Source of the DNA: Natronospira bacteriovora
GTDB lineage: Bacteria > Pseudomonadota > Gammaproteobacteria > Natronospirales > Natronospiraceae
Length of the DNA: 64,000 nt
Reading direction: 5' to 3'
NCBI RefSeq assembly: GCF_030848495.1
Contig: NZ_JAVDDT010000002.1
Location: 62,001-126,000, forward strand
Numbering within the stretch: the stretch's first letter is position 1; the number at the start of each line of letters is the position of its first letter. The notes under the pieces were generated by a model. That model was not told the origin of the DNA and made no database searches. It worked only from the letters and a program-made list of their open reading frames with translations. This document shows, one piece after another, positions 37,643-45,901 of this stretch. The translations under genes were made by a program, and so were the position numbers.

Positions 37643-39163
37643 ATGACCCTGCCCCTGTTTCCCGAACTGGACCCCGGAACAGATGCAGCGCGAGCCAAGA
37701 CGCTGCCGGCTCTGTCCCTGGCTCGCCCGACGCCGCGTCCGCTCCGGCGCCGGCCACCGTTGCTCTGGCTGTGTCTGCACTTTCCCGATCTGATCCTGGA
37801 GGCCCTTGAGCCTTCGCAAGCGCAGCCCTGTCTTGTCGTGGACGGGGAGGGCGGTTCGGCCCGTGTGGTGGCCGCGGACCATCAGGCCTGCTCCGCCGGT
37901 GTTCGGATTGGCATGCGCCTGTCGGCGGCCCTGGCCTGCGTGGACCTTCCCTGCCTCTTGCGGCGAAAGCCGGTCATGGAGCGGGACTGCCTGTATGCGG
38001 CGGCGGATGCGGCCATGGCCTTCAGTGACCGGGTCAGTCTGTTGCCGGGGGAGGGGCTGCTGCTGGAAGTGCGCGGCAGCCTGCGGCTCTTTGGGGGTCT
38101 GGATATCCTGCGTGAACAGTTGCTGCAGCGTCTGCGTGAGAGGGGGCATCGCTGCCACTGGGCGGTTGCTCCCACGCCACTGGCCGCGGAGTGGCTGTGT
38201 CGTGCGGCTCCGGCTTCGGAGGTGACCTCCCTGTCCGAATTGTCCGCTCGTCTGGGTACGCTGCCCCTTGCCTGCATGCAACTGCCGCCTGAGCCCTTGG
38301 CGCAGCTCAGCGGCATGGGCCTGCGCCGGATGGAGGATCTCTTTCGTCTGCCCCGGGCCGGGCTCAGCCGTCGTTGGGGGCCGGCCTTGTGTCATTCCCT
38401 GGACCGGGCACTGGGACGTGTACCCGATCCACGGCCCTGCTGGCGGGGGGCCATACGTTTCCATGCCCGGGATGAGCTGCCCCGGGAATCGGACAAGCGT
38501 TCCTTTCTGCTTCGATTTCTGAGGCGTCAGCTGGAATCGCTGCTGCGTTTTCTTCGGCGCCACGACAGCCAGATCGCCTGGCTGCAGTGTCGCTTTCATC
38601 ATCATCGGGCTCCGACCACGGTGGTGGAGATACAGCTGCTCGCCGCCGTGGCCACGGTGGATGAACTGTCAACGCTGCTGGAGATTCGCCTGGAAAGCAT
38701 TCGTTTCCCGGAGCCGGTGCTGGTAGTGGAGATCGTGACCGCCCCCCTGCGGGCCCGGCAGGTGGCCAGCCATGCCCTGTTTCCCGGGGTGGCGGATGCC
38801 GGCCGCGAGCAGCGTCTGCTGGAGCGCCTGCGTACGCGCCTGGGCCCGGAGCGGGTCTTTGCCATGGCCAGTTTCCCCGAACACCGGCCGGAAGCCAGCT
38901 GGCGGGTTGCCGAGCCAGGACCGGAAGCCAGTGACTATGCGCGCCCTGATCGCCCTCTCTGGTTGCTGCCTCGGCCAAGGCCTCTGTCCAGGCCCGAGTG
39001 TTTCCGGCCCCTCGCCGGGCCGGAACGCATTGAAACCGGCTGGTGGGAAGGCAGGGACATTCAGAGAGACTATTATCGGGTCATGGATGCGCAGGGGCAT
39101 GAAGCCTGGGTGTTTCGTGACCGCCGATTGAAACGCTGGTTTCTGCATGGCCTGTTTGCCTGA
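37643..39163 (+). CDS. imuB: ImuB, Y-family polymerase homologue
   Basis: ImuB is an inactive Y-family polymerase that links ImuA, DnaE2 and the sliding clamp. The 506-residue protein opens the palm domain with WLCLHFPDLILEAL, where active polymerases have catalytic acidic residues, and continues with VVAADHQACSAGVRIGM and AFSDRVSLL. The helix-hairpin-helix region is near LSGMGLRRMEDLFRLPRAGL. The very N terminus reads TLPLF, similar to the clamp-binding consensus QLxLF; in known ImuB proteins the clamp motif is usually further C-terminal. The tail is Arg-rich. Confidence 0.93.
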   Translation: MTLPLFPELDPGTDAARAKTLPALSLARPTPRPLRRRPPLLWLCLHFPDLILEALEPSQAQPCLVVDGEGGSARVVAADHQACSAGVRIGMRLSAALACVDLPCLLRRKPVMERDCLYAAADAAMAFSDRVSLLPGEGLLLEVRGSLRLFGGLDILREQLLQRLRERGHRCHWAVAPTPLAAEWLCRAAPASEVTSLSELSARLGTLPLACMQLPPEPLAQLSGMGLRRMEDLFRLPRAGLSRRWGPALCHSLDRALGRVPDPRPCWRGAIRFHARDELPRESDKRSFLLRFLRRQLESLLRFLRRHDSQIAWLQCRFHHHRAPTTVVEIQLLAAVATVDELSTLLEIRLESIRFPEPVLVVEIVTAPLRARQVASHALFPGVADAGREQRLLERLRTRLGPERVFAMASFPEHRPEASWRVAEPGPEASDYARPDRPLWLLPRPRPLSRPECFRPLAGPERIETGWWEGRDIQRDYYRVMDAQGHEAWVFRDRRLKRWFLHGLFA

Positions 39164-39200
39164 CCAGGCCAGCAGAAAACGACAGACAGGGAGACGATGC

Positions 39201-40088
39201 TTGAAGCCCCACAATCGACTGTTTCTGGTTCTGATATTGCTCTGCATGGGCGCCTGCGCCAGCTACCAGGGCCATATCGGTGATCGGCGCCCTCTCGATC
39301 TCGTTGCCTTCGATACGCTTGAACCCCAGGTCTATACACCCCCGCACTGGCCACAGGCACTGGAAGCCCGCGTTCGGATTCCCCGCACCCAGGGCCCGCA
39401 CCCGGCCGTCCTTCTGGTGCATGGGGGCGGTTGGCAGCGGGGCTCACCCGGCAGCATGGAGGGCATTGCCCGCCGCCTGGCCCGCCAGGGGCTTGTCACC
39501 GTCAACGTGGATTATCGTTTTGCCCCGGCGCATCGCTTTCCGGCACAGCTCCATGACCTGCAGCTGGCCATGCACTGGCTCCACGAGCAGGCGGATGAGC
39601 TCGACATTAATCCGAACCGTATCGCTGCCTTCGGCTTTTCCTCCGGCGGCCACCTGGTCAGCCTGCTGACCGTAGTGGCCGGGCAGGGCGGGGAGCTGGA
39701 CCAGCAATGGGGCGGGCCGCGCACCCGCCCGGCGGCGGTGGTACTGGGCGGAAGTCCCAGCGATCTGCGTCTCTGGGAGGATGGGCGCTTAGTGGTGGAT
39801 TTTCTTGGTGGTACCCGGGCGGAAATGCCGGAGACTTACGCTCAGGCCTCACCGCTGGTGCATGTCCACGACAATGGTCTGCCGCCTTTCTTCCTGTTCC
39901 ATGCCACCCGGGATCGCATTGTTTCCCCGGAGCATTCGGAACAGTTTCACGCCCGGCTCCAGGAAAAGGGGGTGCCGAGCGAACTTCACTACCAGTGCTG
40001 TCGTGGTCACTTCAGTGGTTTCATCTTCCGCCGAGTGGCCATGATGGAGCTGGAGGCCTTCCTGCTTCGGGAACTGGCCGGGCCCTGA
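39201..40088 (+). CDS. Lipoprotein alpha/beta hydrolase (esterase/lipase-like)
   Basis: The 295-residue enzyme carries a lipoprotein signal (lipobox MGAC), so it acts at the outer or inner membrane surface. The hormone-sensitive-lipase-like motifs are the oxyanion HGGGW, the nucleophile Ser147 in GFSSGG, the acid in ATRDRIV and the histidine in CRGHFSGF. TTG at 39201 is preferred since GGGAG lies seven bases upstream and the signal peptide then starts with MKPHNR. Its stop codon abuts the stop of the convergent fxsA (TGATCA). The substrate is unknown. Confidence 0.88.
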   Translation: MKPHNRLFLVLILLCMGACASYQGHIGDRRPLDLVAFDTLEPQVYTPPHWPQALEARVRIPRTQGPHPAVLLVHGGGWQRGSPGSMEGIARRLARQGLVTVNVDYRFAPAHRFPAQLHDLQLAMHWLHEQADELDINPNRIAAFGFSSGGHLVSLLTVVAGQGGELDQQWGGPRTRPAAVVLGGSPSDLRLWEDGRLVVDFLGGTRAEMPETYAQASPLVHVHDNGLPPFFLFHATRDRIVSPEHSEQFHARLQEKGVPSELHYQCCRGHFSGFIFRRVAMMELEAFLLRELAGP

Positions 40089-40568
40089 TCAGTCGCGGCG
40101 TTCGTAATCGCCTTCGAGGGTGCGCCGGCCTTTGTCACCGCTTTGCCCCCGGTGTTGCTGCCAGGCCGGCCCCACGGTGACGTTCATGCGCGCCAGACTG
40201 CGGCGGATGAGCGTCCGCCGCAGGGGCGGCAGCAGGAGCAGAAAGCCGAACAGATCCGTGGCAAAACCCGGTGTCAGCAGCAGCAGGCCGGCCAGTGCCA
40301 GGGCAACACCTTCCAGCATCTCCAGTGCCGGCGCCATGCCCTGCTCCATGTTGCGCCGTGCACGCATCAGCGTGCCCAGGCCCTGCAGGCGGATCAGCCC
40401 AGCCCCCAGCACTGCCGTGAGCACACACAGCAGGATCGTGGGCAGGGCGCCCAGGGACTGGCCCACCTGGATGAGAATATAGAGTTCAAACAGGGGAACC
40501 CCGACAAACAGCAGCAGAAGGATGAAAGGCAAGGCAGACCTCACGATGGGCAGAATGGATTGATTCAA
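40089..40568 (-). CDS. fxsA: FxsA-family membrane protein
   Basis: FxsA is a small inner-membrane protein; its overproduction in E. coli interferes with phage T7 exclusion by F plasmids. The protein (up to 159 residues) has the conserved start of the family (FVGVPLFELYILIQVGQSLG), a second hairpin of helices (ILLCVLTAVLGAGLIRLQGL) and LLLLTPGFATDLFGFLLLLPP. The usual neighbour groES is not here. The start is uncertain: TTG 40568 and GTG 40544 both lack a good ribosome binding site. Confidence 0.88.
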   Translation of the reverse strand: MNQSILPIVRSALPFILLLLFVGVPLFELYILIQVGQSLGALPTILLCVLTAVLGAGLIRLQGLGTLMRARRNMEQGMAPALEMLEGVALALAGLLLLTPGFATDLFGFLLLLPPLRRTLIRRSLARMNVTVGPAWQQHRGQSGDKGRRTLEGDYERRD

Positions 40569-40614
40569 AGTTTCTATACACTGGTGGCGCTTCTACAGGA
40601 GTTCAAGGCTTTTC

Positions 40615-40920
40615 ATGGAACCTTCCCGGCAATCAGTCTGGTGGCTTTATCTTCTCGATTGCGACGGTCGCCTGTATACCGGCGTTACCACCGACGTGGA
40701 CCGGCGTCTGTCCGAGCACCGACAGGGCCAATCCCGTGGCGCCCGCTTCACTCGCGGCGCCGGGCGAATCGAGCTCGTCTATCAGATCGCGCTCAATGAT
40801 CGTAGCGAGGCCTTGCGTGCCGAGGCCCGTCTGCGGCGCCTGCGACGTCCGGAGAAGCTGGCCGTCGTTGAGGCGGATTTGGGGCGTGTCGCGTTGTTGG
40901 CGCGGCTTGGTCTTGGTTGA
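40615..40920 (+). CDS. GIY-YIG nuclease-family protein (YhbQ-like)
   Basis: This 101-residue single-domain protein has the GIY-YIG fold: VWWLYLLDCDGRLYTGVTTDVDRRLSEH contains the LYLL...LYTG version of the GIY-YIG motif and the catalytic arginine, followed by GARFTRGAGRIELVY. Small proteins of this group bind or nick DNA; the exact role is unsettled. It is transcribed away from fxsA. Its end overlaps the outer part of the palindrome cluster that precedes dnaE2. Confidence 0.9.
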   Translation: MEPSRQSVWWLYLLDCDGRLYTGVTTDVDRRLSEHRQGQSRGARFTRGAGRIELVYQIALNDRSEALRAEARLRRLRRPEKLAVVEADLGRVALLARLGLG

Positions 40921-41085
40921 GGGGGCTTCGATGGGGGTGTGAATCTTTCCAGATCGGTGGAGGGTTTGGCTTCGGATAGGCGCTGGACCCTTCGGCGACG
41001 GTAACGGGGCGTCTCGGCCTGGGGTCAGTCGGGGGCTTTGCAGGGACGCCGTGAGGGCCCCTACCTTCGCCCCCAACGAACCCGC

Positions 41086-41187
41086 GACCGCACGTATTTC
41101 GTCTCTCGTGCGGCGCGCCGAGCGTGGTGTAGCCGCTGTGCTACATAAGCGAGGCGCAACAAAGCGAGAGACGAAATACGTGCGGTC
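41086..41187. repeat. Palindromic element P4: 23-bp arms, F core in reverse orientation
   Basis: The arms 41086-41108 and 41165-41187 are perfect complements (GACCGCACGTATTTCGTCTC...). On the minus strand the interior begins GTTGCGCC and contains GTAGC-ACAGCG-GCTAC, the same plan as the cores at 36862 and 41222, with substantial sequence divergence. Confidence 0.8.
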
Positions 41188-41194
41188 CCTCCGG

Positions 41195-41294
41195 GTTCAC
41201 AGTGAGATCCGCCGCTCCGGTGTTGCAGTGCTTGCCCGTAGTCGAACTACTGTGCTGCGCACTGCGCCTTGGAGCGACGAATCTCACTGTGAAC
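41195..41294. repeat. Palindromic element P5: 24-bp arms, F core
   Basis: The arms 41195-41218 and 41271-41294 pair with two mismatches (GTTCACAGTGAGAT at the outside is exact). The core 41222-41273 matches that of element F1 over 52 bases with 10 differences. GCAGTG/CACTGC replaces GCAGCA/TGCTGC, so both sides of the stem changed together. Confidence 0.82.
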
Positions 41295-41407
41295 GCGGGT
41301 TCGTTGGGGGCGAAGGTAGGGGCCTAATCCCTGGAGGCTCTGGTCGCGACGTCCTGTCGCTCACAGCCCTGCAAAGCCCCCGACTGACCCCAGGCCTAAT
41401 GTTGGGT

Positions 41408-41530
41408 GGTGTCACCTTTGCCGTGCCTGCGGAAAGCAACGTTCAGGCTTTAACTTGAAGAGCCGTTCCTCAAAGCCGCGTGCACTGCCGCCTGAACACA
41501 ACCCTCGGTTGGCACCAGCGAGGTGACACC
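41408..41530. repeat. Weak palindrome P7
   Basis: GGTGTCACCT (41408-41417) faces AGGTGACACC (41521-41530), and GTTCAGG (41441-41447) faces CCTGAAC (41491-41497). The remainder does not pair well. It may be an older, decayed element. Confidence 0.5.
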
Positions 41531-41541
41531 CTCCTAGAGGA

Positions 41542-41653
41542 GGTCCTGTATCGGGTGGGCTTGCTCAGGGCTGTGAGCGACATGGATGTCGCGACCAGAG
41601 CCTCCAGGGATGGATTTACGGCGTCCCTGAGCAAGCCCACCCGATACAGGACC
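41542..41653. repeat. Palindromic element P6 (B2): perfect 29-bp arms, intact B core in reverse orientation
   Basis: The arms 41542-41570 and 41625-41653 are perfect complements (GGTCCTGTATCGGGTGGGCT...). Read on the minus strand, the interior has ACGCCGTAAATCCATCCCTG and then hairpins TCC-ATCCCT-GGA and GCGAC-ATCCAT-GTCGC, as in element B1 at 3.0 kb but with different stem bases. Confidence 0.85.
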
Positions 41654-41794
41654 GGAACGCCCCCCGTCACCGACTTAGAAGGGTCCAAACCTCATCGAAG
41701 CCATACCCCATCACCAAGACCAAAGGGCCCAACGCCGACGGAAGCCATCCACCCCGAAAACACCACCCCAGATATCTTGCGATCAACAGCAATA

Positions 41795-41810
41795 CTGTGT
41801 TTTTATACAG
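41795..41810 (+). promoter_or_regulatory. LexA (SOS) box of dnaE2
   Basis: CTGTGTTTTTATACAG fits CTGT-N8-ACAG and lies 24 bases before the dnaE2 start, so dnaE2 should be induced with lexA-imuA-imuB although it is 2.7 kb away. Confidence 0.85.
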
Positions 41811-41834
41811 TCCCTATAAGCCGGGTACTGCCCC

Positions 41835-44800
41835 ATGCCCTACGCCGAACTCCATTGCCTGAGCAACTTCAGCTTCCTGCGCGGGGCCTCCCACGCCGGG
41901 GAACTGGTAGCGCGTGCGGCGGAGCTGGGGTATCGGGCTCTGGCCATCACCGACGAGTGCTCGGTGGCCGGTGCAGTGCGGGCCCACCAGGCAGCCCGGC
42001 AGCAGGGTCTGCCCCTGATTCATGGCAGTGAATTCCGTCTCGACGACGGTCTGCGTTTCGTCGCCCTGGTCAGTGACCGTCGGGCCTGGGCCCGGCTGTG
42101 TGCCCTGATCACCACCGGCCGGCGGGCGGCAGGGAAGGGCAGTTACCACCTCACGCGCAAGGATGTGATGGAGAACGGCCTGGCGGGCTGCCTCATCCTG
42201 TGGCTGCCCGGGCAGACAGCGGAAGAGGGCGAACTGGCCTGGCTGCGACAGCATTTTCACGACCGCCTGTGGATCACCGTGGAGCTGCTGGCGGAGGGGG
42301 ATGATCGTCGGCGATGTGATGCCCTCATGGCGCTGGGAGAGTCCAGCGGTGTGCCCTGCGTGGCGGCGGGGGATGTGCACATGCACCTGCGGGAACGCCG
42401 GACCCTGCAGGATACCCTGACGGCCCTGCGTCATCGTGTTCCCCTGGCCGATGCCGGCCTGGCCCTCTTTCCCAGTGGCGAGCGGCATCTGCGCCCCCTG
42501 AGTCGCCTGGCCCGCCTTTATCCCGCCGCTCTGATGGAAGAGACCGTGCGCATCGTCCGGCGCTGCGCCTTCAGCCTGGCGGAACTGCGTTACGAGTATC
42601 CGGCCGAGCTGGTGCCTGAGGGCGAAACAGCAGCCAGTTACCTGCGCAAGCGTGTACTGTCGGGCATGCAGCGGCGCTGGCCCCGGGGCGTGGCGTTTCG
42701 CCTGAAGCGCCAGATCGTGCGTGAACTCCAGCTCATTCATGAAATGGCCTATGAACCTTTCTTTCTCACCGTGGATGATGTCGTCGCCTTTGCCCGCTCC
42801 CGCGGCATTCTCTGCCAGGGGCGGGGGTCGGCCGCCAATTCCGTGGTCTGTTTCTGTCTCGGCATCACCGAGGTGGACCCGGCGCGCATGAACGTGCTGT
42901 TCGAACGCTTCATCTCGAAGGAACGAGGTGAGCCACCGGATATCGACGTGGATTTCGAACACGAACGCCGCGAAGAAGTCATCCAGTACATCTACGGCAA
43001 GTATGGGCGGGCCCGTGCCGCGCTGGCGGCCACGGTGATTGCCTATCGCCCGCGTTCCGCCGTGCGCGATGTGGGGCGGGCGCTGGGGCTGGATTCGGCC
43101 CGGCTGGATCGTCTGGCCTCTGCCTTCCAGTGGTGGGATGGTCTCAAGGCCCGGCGGGAAAGACTGCAGGAAGCCGGGGAAGACCCGGACAATCCGGTGA
43201 TTCGTCGACTGATGGTGCTGGTCAACACCCTGATCGGCTTTCCCCGGCATCTGTCCCAGCATGTGGGCGGCTTCGTCATTTCCGACGGGCCGCTGCATGA
43301 ACTGGTGCCGGTGGAGAATGCGGCCATGTCGGATCGCACCGTGATCCAGTGGGACAAGGATGATCTGGAAGCGCTGGGGCTGCTCAAGGTGGATATTCTG
43401 GCCCTGGGCATGCTCACGGCCATTCGCCGCTGCTTTGCACTGATCGGGCAATGGTCCGGTCATCACTGGGAGCTGGCCGATATCCCGGCCGAGGACGGCC
43501 GGGTCTATGACATGCTCTGCCGGGCGGACACCATGGGCGTCTTCCAGATCGAGTCCCGCGCCCAGATGGCCATGCTGCCCCGCTTGCGGCCTCGCACCTT
43601 CTACGATCTGGTCATCGAGGTGGCCATTGTGCGCCCGGGCCCCATCCAGGGCGACATGGTGCACCCTTACCTCAGTCGACGCTGTGGCGAAGAGCCGGTG
43701 GACTACCCCAGCCCGGAAGTGAAGGCCGTGCTGGAGCGCACGCTGGGGGTTCCCATCTTCCAGGAGCAGGTCATGCAGCTGGCCATCGTGGCCGCCGGTT
43801 TCAGCCCCGGGGAGGCCGACCAGCTGCGACGCTCCATGGCCGCCTGGAAGAAGCGCGGTGGCCTGGGGCATTTCGAGGATCGTCTCATCAACGGCATGCG
43901 CGAACGGGGTTACAGCGAGGATTTTGCCCGCCGGGTCTTCAAGCAGATTCAGGGTTTTGGCGAATACGGTTTTCCCGAATCCCATTCCGCCAGCTTTGCC
44001 CTGCTGGTGTACGTCTCGGCCTGGCTCAAGTGCCATGAACCGGCTGCCTTCTGTGCGGCGCTGCTCAACAGCCAGCCCATGGGGTTCTACGCCCCGGCCC
44101 AGCTGGTCCGTGATGCCCGGGAGCACGGCGTGACGGTGTATCCGGTGGATGTGCGTCACAGTCAGTGGGAATGCACCCTGGAACCCGATGAAGACGGTGC
44201 CCCGGCCCTGCGACTGGGCCTCAACCGGATCAAGGGCCTGGCCCGGGAGGTGGGGGAAAGGGTGGCAAGGGTCATGACGGCCGTGGACGGTGCGATCGGC
44301 AGTGTGGATGAGCTCCGGCACCGGGCCGGGCTGGATCGGCGGGCGGTGGATGCCCTGGCGGATGCCGGGGCTCTGGCTTCACTGGCCGGTCACCGTCACC
44401 GGGCCCGCTGGGCAGCGGCCGGCATTGAAGCGCCCACCCCCCTGTTTGCCTCAGGTGCCGTGGCGGAAGCGGAACCCATGCTGAGAAAACCCCGTGAAGG
44501 GGAGGACCTGCTGGCCGATTACGGGCGCCTGGGCCTGAGTCTCGGGCGGCACCCCCTGGCCCTGCTGCGGGATCGCCTGGAAGGCTGGCAGACCGCGGCC
44601 GACCTCTGGCAATGCCCCGCCGACAGTCCGGTATTGACCGGCGGGCTGGTGATCAATCGCCAGCGCCCGGGCAGTGCCCGGGGGGTGACCTTCATGACCC
44701 TGGAAGATGAAACGGGCAACATCAACCTCATCTGCTGGCGCCGGCTGGCGGAACAGTATCGCCCCGTGGTGCTCAATGCCCGCCTGCTCATGGTGGTCGG

Positions 44801-44906
44801 CACGGTACAGCGGGAGCATGGTGTCCAGCATGTCATTGCCCGCCACCTGGAGGACTGGGGCCATCTGCTTGGACGCCTCATGCACCGCTCACGGGATTTT
44901 CGCTGA
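41835..44906 (+). CDS. dnaE2: Error-prone DNA polymerase DnaE2 (ImuC)
   Basis: DnaE2 is the C-family polymerase that copies past lesions in the ImuA-ImuB-DnaE2 pathway. The 1023-residue protein has the N-terminal PHP domain (AELHCLSNFSFLRGASHAGE, TDECSVAGAVRAH), the palm with catalytic aspartates in PDIDVDFEHERR (369, 371 and 373), FIQWDKDD-like VIQWDKDDLEALGLLKVDIL, the helix-hairpin-helix part and a C-terminal OB fold (GGLVINRQRPGSARGVTFMT). The shorter length and lack of the tau-binding tail separate it from the replicative DnaE. Its own SOS box is upstream. Confidence 0.96.
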   Translation: MPYAELHCLSNFSFLRGASHAGELVARAAELGYRALAITDECSVAGAVRAHQAARQQGLPLIHGSEFRLDDGLRFVALVSDRRAWARLCALITTGRRAAGKGSYHLTRKDVMENGLAGCLILWLPGQTAEEGELAWLRQHFHDRLWITVELLAEGDDRRRCDALMALGESSGVPCVAAGDVHMHLRERRTLQDTLTALRHRVPLADAGLALFPSGERHLRPLSRLARLYPAALMEETVRIVRRCAFSLAELRYEYPAELVPEGETAASYLRKRVLSGMQRRWPRGVAFRLKRQIVRELQLIHEMAYEPFFLTVDDVVAFARSRGILCQGRGSAANSVVCFCLGITEVDPARMNVLFERFISKERGEPPDIDVDFEHERREEVIQYIYGKYGRARAALAATVIAYRPRSAVRDVGRALGLDSARLDRLASAFQWWDGLKARRERLQEAGEDPDNPVIRRLMVLVNTLIGFPRHLSQHVGGFVISDGPLHELVPVENAAMSDRTVIQWDKDDLEALGLLKVDILALGMLTAIRRCFALIGQWSGHHWELADIPAEDGRVYDMLCRADTMGVFQIESRAQMAMLPRLRPRTFYDLVIEVAIVRPGPIQGDMVHPYLSRRCGEEPVDYPSPEVKAVLERTLGVPIFQEQVMQLAIVAAGFSPGEADQLRRSMAAWKKRGGLGHFEDRLINGMRERGYSEDFARRVFKQIQGFGEYGFPESHSASFALLVYVSAWLKCHEPAAFCAALLNSQPMGFYAPAQLVRDAREHGVTVYPVDVRHSQWECTLEPDEDGAPALRLGLNRIKGLAREVGERVARVMTAVDGAIGSVDELRHRAGLDRRAVDALADAGALASLAGHRHRARWAAAGIEAPTPLFASGAVAEAEPMLRKPREGEDLLADYGRLGLSLGRHPLALLRDRLEGWQTAADLWQCPADSPVLTGGLVINRQRPGSARGVTFMTLEDETGNINLICWRRLAEQYRPVVLNARLLMVVGTVQREHGVQHVIARHLEDWGHLLGRLMHRSRDFR

Positions 44907-45052
44907 CGTTCGTCGGCTTTTCCATCAGGACAGCTTTTCTTCACCCATTTGGGTGAGGTGGTTTCTGGTTTATTCCCATAAGCTTTTCCTCAAGCGGAGC
45001 GAACTCCGCCCCGTCTTGGGTGTGTTTGACATAAAACATGAGGGCTCTGGTT

Positions 45053-45409
45053 ATGACAAAACGATATCCGTGGTTGCTTCTGCTCCCGCTTTTGCTGCTG
45101 GGGTTGGCCTTGACCGGTTGTCTTGGCGATGACGACGATGACGGTGGTTCCTCCCATACGCTGACGGTTCAGAACAACAGCTCCCACACCGTCTGGTACC
45201 TCTACGTTTCACCGGTCACGGACGATTACTGGGGGAGTGATGTGCTCGGGAGCAGTGTGATTTCCCCAGGCGGCAGCTTCGACCATGAAGTCCGCAATTG
45301 TGGACAGAATCATGACATGCGTGCGGAGGACAGTGGCAGCGGCTTCTGGCAACGCTGGGATGTGGCCATGCCCTGTGATTCATCCAGTACCTGGACATTG
45401 GTGGACTGA
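45053..45409 (+). CDS. Small lipoprotein, function unknown
   Basis: The 118-residue product has a lipoprotein signal (LLLLGLALTGC) followed by an acidic run DDDDD and a compact beta-rich domain (LTVQNNSSHTVWYLYVSPVT, WGSDVLGSSVISPGGSF) with two cysteines, CGQNHDMRAED and MPCDSS. I have seen the motif of a short Asn/Ser strand plus WGxDxLG in exported proteins of unknown role. The ATG at 45053 is chosen (GAGGG eight bases upstream); an ATG five codons earlier is possible. Confidence 0.7.
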   Translation: MTKRYPWLLLLPLLLLGLALTGCLGDDDDDGGSSHTLTVQNNSSHTVWYLYVSPVTDDYWGSDVLGSSVISPGGSFDHEVRNCGQNHDMRAEDSGSGFWQRWDVAMPCDSSSTWTLVD

Positions 45410-45437
45410 GACGTTTGTGAGTCGAGGAGAATACATT

Positions 45438-45692
45438 ATGAAAATCATGCACAAGATGGCGGTGTTGACTGCAGCCGGTACTTTGATGGTGGCCGGTTTG
45501 GTTTCCGCCCAGGAGACCCCGGTGCATCCGATTACCGATACCGCCCCTGCGGTTGGTGAAAAGGGCAAGGTCATGCTGTATGGGGTGATTATCGAGAAGG
45601 CACCTGAGTCACAGCGTGTCAACGACCCCCATGACACTCGTCAGTCCCTTGAGCGGAGCGGTAAGGCCGAGCAGAAATCGGACTCGGATTGA
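45438..45692 (+). CDS. Small exported protein, function unknown
   Basis: The 84-residue protein has a signal peptide (MAVLTAAGTLMVAGLVSAQ) and a mature part of about 60 residues that is polar and without recognisable domain (VMLYGVIIEKAPESQRVNDP). The ATG has GAGGAGA seven bases upstream. It follows the lipoprotein gene by 28 bases, so the two may be co-transcribed. Confidence 0.65.
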   Translation: MKIMHKMAVLTAAGTLMVAGLVSAQETPVHPITDTAPAVGEKGKVMLYGVIIEKAPESQRVNDPHDTRQSLERSGKAEQKSDSD

Positions 45693-45901
45693 GCGCTTCC
45701 CGGGTTGGAGTCAGGCTCGCGAGCTGAGGCTGACTCCGGCCCGGGTAACTGCATGAGCCCACCGGGCCATCCATTTTCATGGCAGCGGCATGTGAGTGAC
45801 TGTTGCCGGATGGCCGTCGGGGGGCTGGTATTGCGACAGATTCCCTGCGATCATTCGACCATTGACCGTATCAAGATCGGGCACTGCCCTGGAGGTTGGT
45901 C

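Larger units (their letters stand above)
41056..41324. repeat. Palindromic element P3: perfect 31-bp arms enclosing two F elements
   Basis: The arms 41056-41086 and 41294-41324 are perfect complements (GGCCCCTACCTTCGCCCCCA...). The inside is filled by two further palindromes, P4 (41086-41187) and P5 (41195-41294), which abut the arms. P3 interrupts the B core of P2. Confidence 0.85.
41016..41396. repeat. Palindromic element P2: perfect 30-bp arms with an interrupted B core
   Basis: The arms 41016-41045 and 41367-41396 are perfect complements (GGCCTGGGGTCAGTCGGGGG...). Inside them the B core is split: ACGCCGTGA (41046-41054) is separated from TAATCCCTGGAGGCTC...GTCGCTCACAG (41325-41366) by the whole of element P3. 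The second B hairpin, GCGAC-GTCCT-GTCGC, is intact; the left half of the first one is lost. Confidence 0.85.
40902..41735. repeat. Outer imperfect palindrome enclosing the nested repeat cluster (P1)
   Basis: The left flank 40902-41015 and the right flank 41655-41735 share stretches in opposite orientation, for example CTTGGTCTTGGTTGA with TCACCAAGACCAAAG, TGGACCCTTC with GAAGGGTCCA, and GGTAACGGGGCG with CGCCCCCCGTCACC. The pairing has many gaps. It surrounds P2, P7 and P6. This region between the GIY-YIG gene and dnaE2 (40921-41834) contains no gene I can support. Confidence 0.6.

Noticed and set aside
40902-41735. Insertion sequence remnant with terminal inverted repeats
   Set aside because: The arms are nested and locus-specific, there is no transposase fragment in any frame, and no target duplication is apparent. 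The structured-repeat explanation fits better.
41814-44321. An open frame of 835 codons on the minus strand opposite dnaE2
   Set aside because: It is a shadow of dnaE2: no motifs, His- and Gln-rich translation typical of antisense frames, and no ribosome binding site.
44939-44960. Terminator after dnaE2
   Set aside because: There is a short dyad CACCCATTTGGGTG, but no T-run follows and the stem is weak, so I do not call it.
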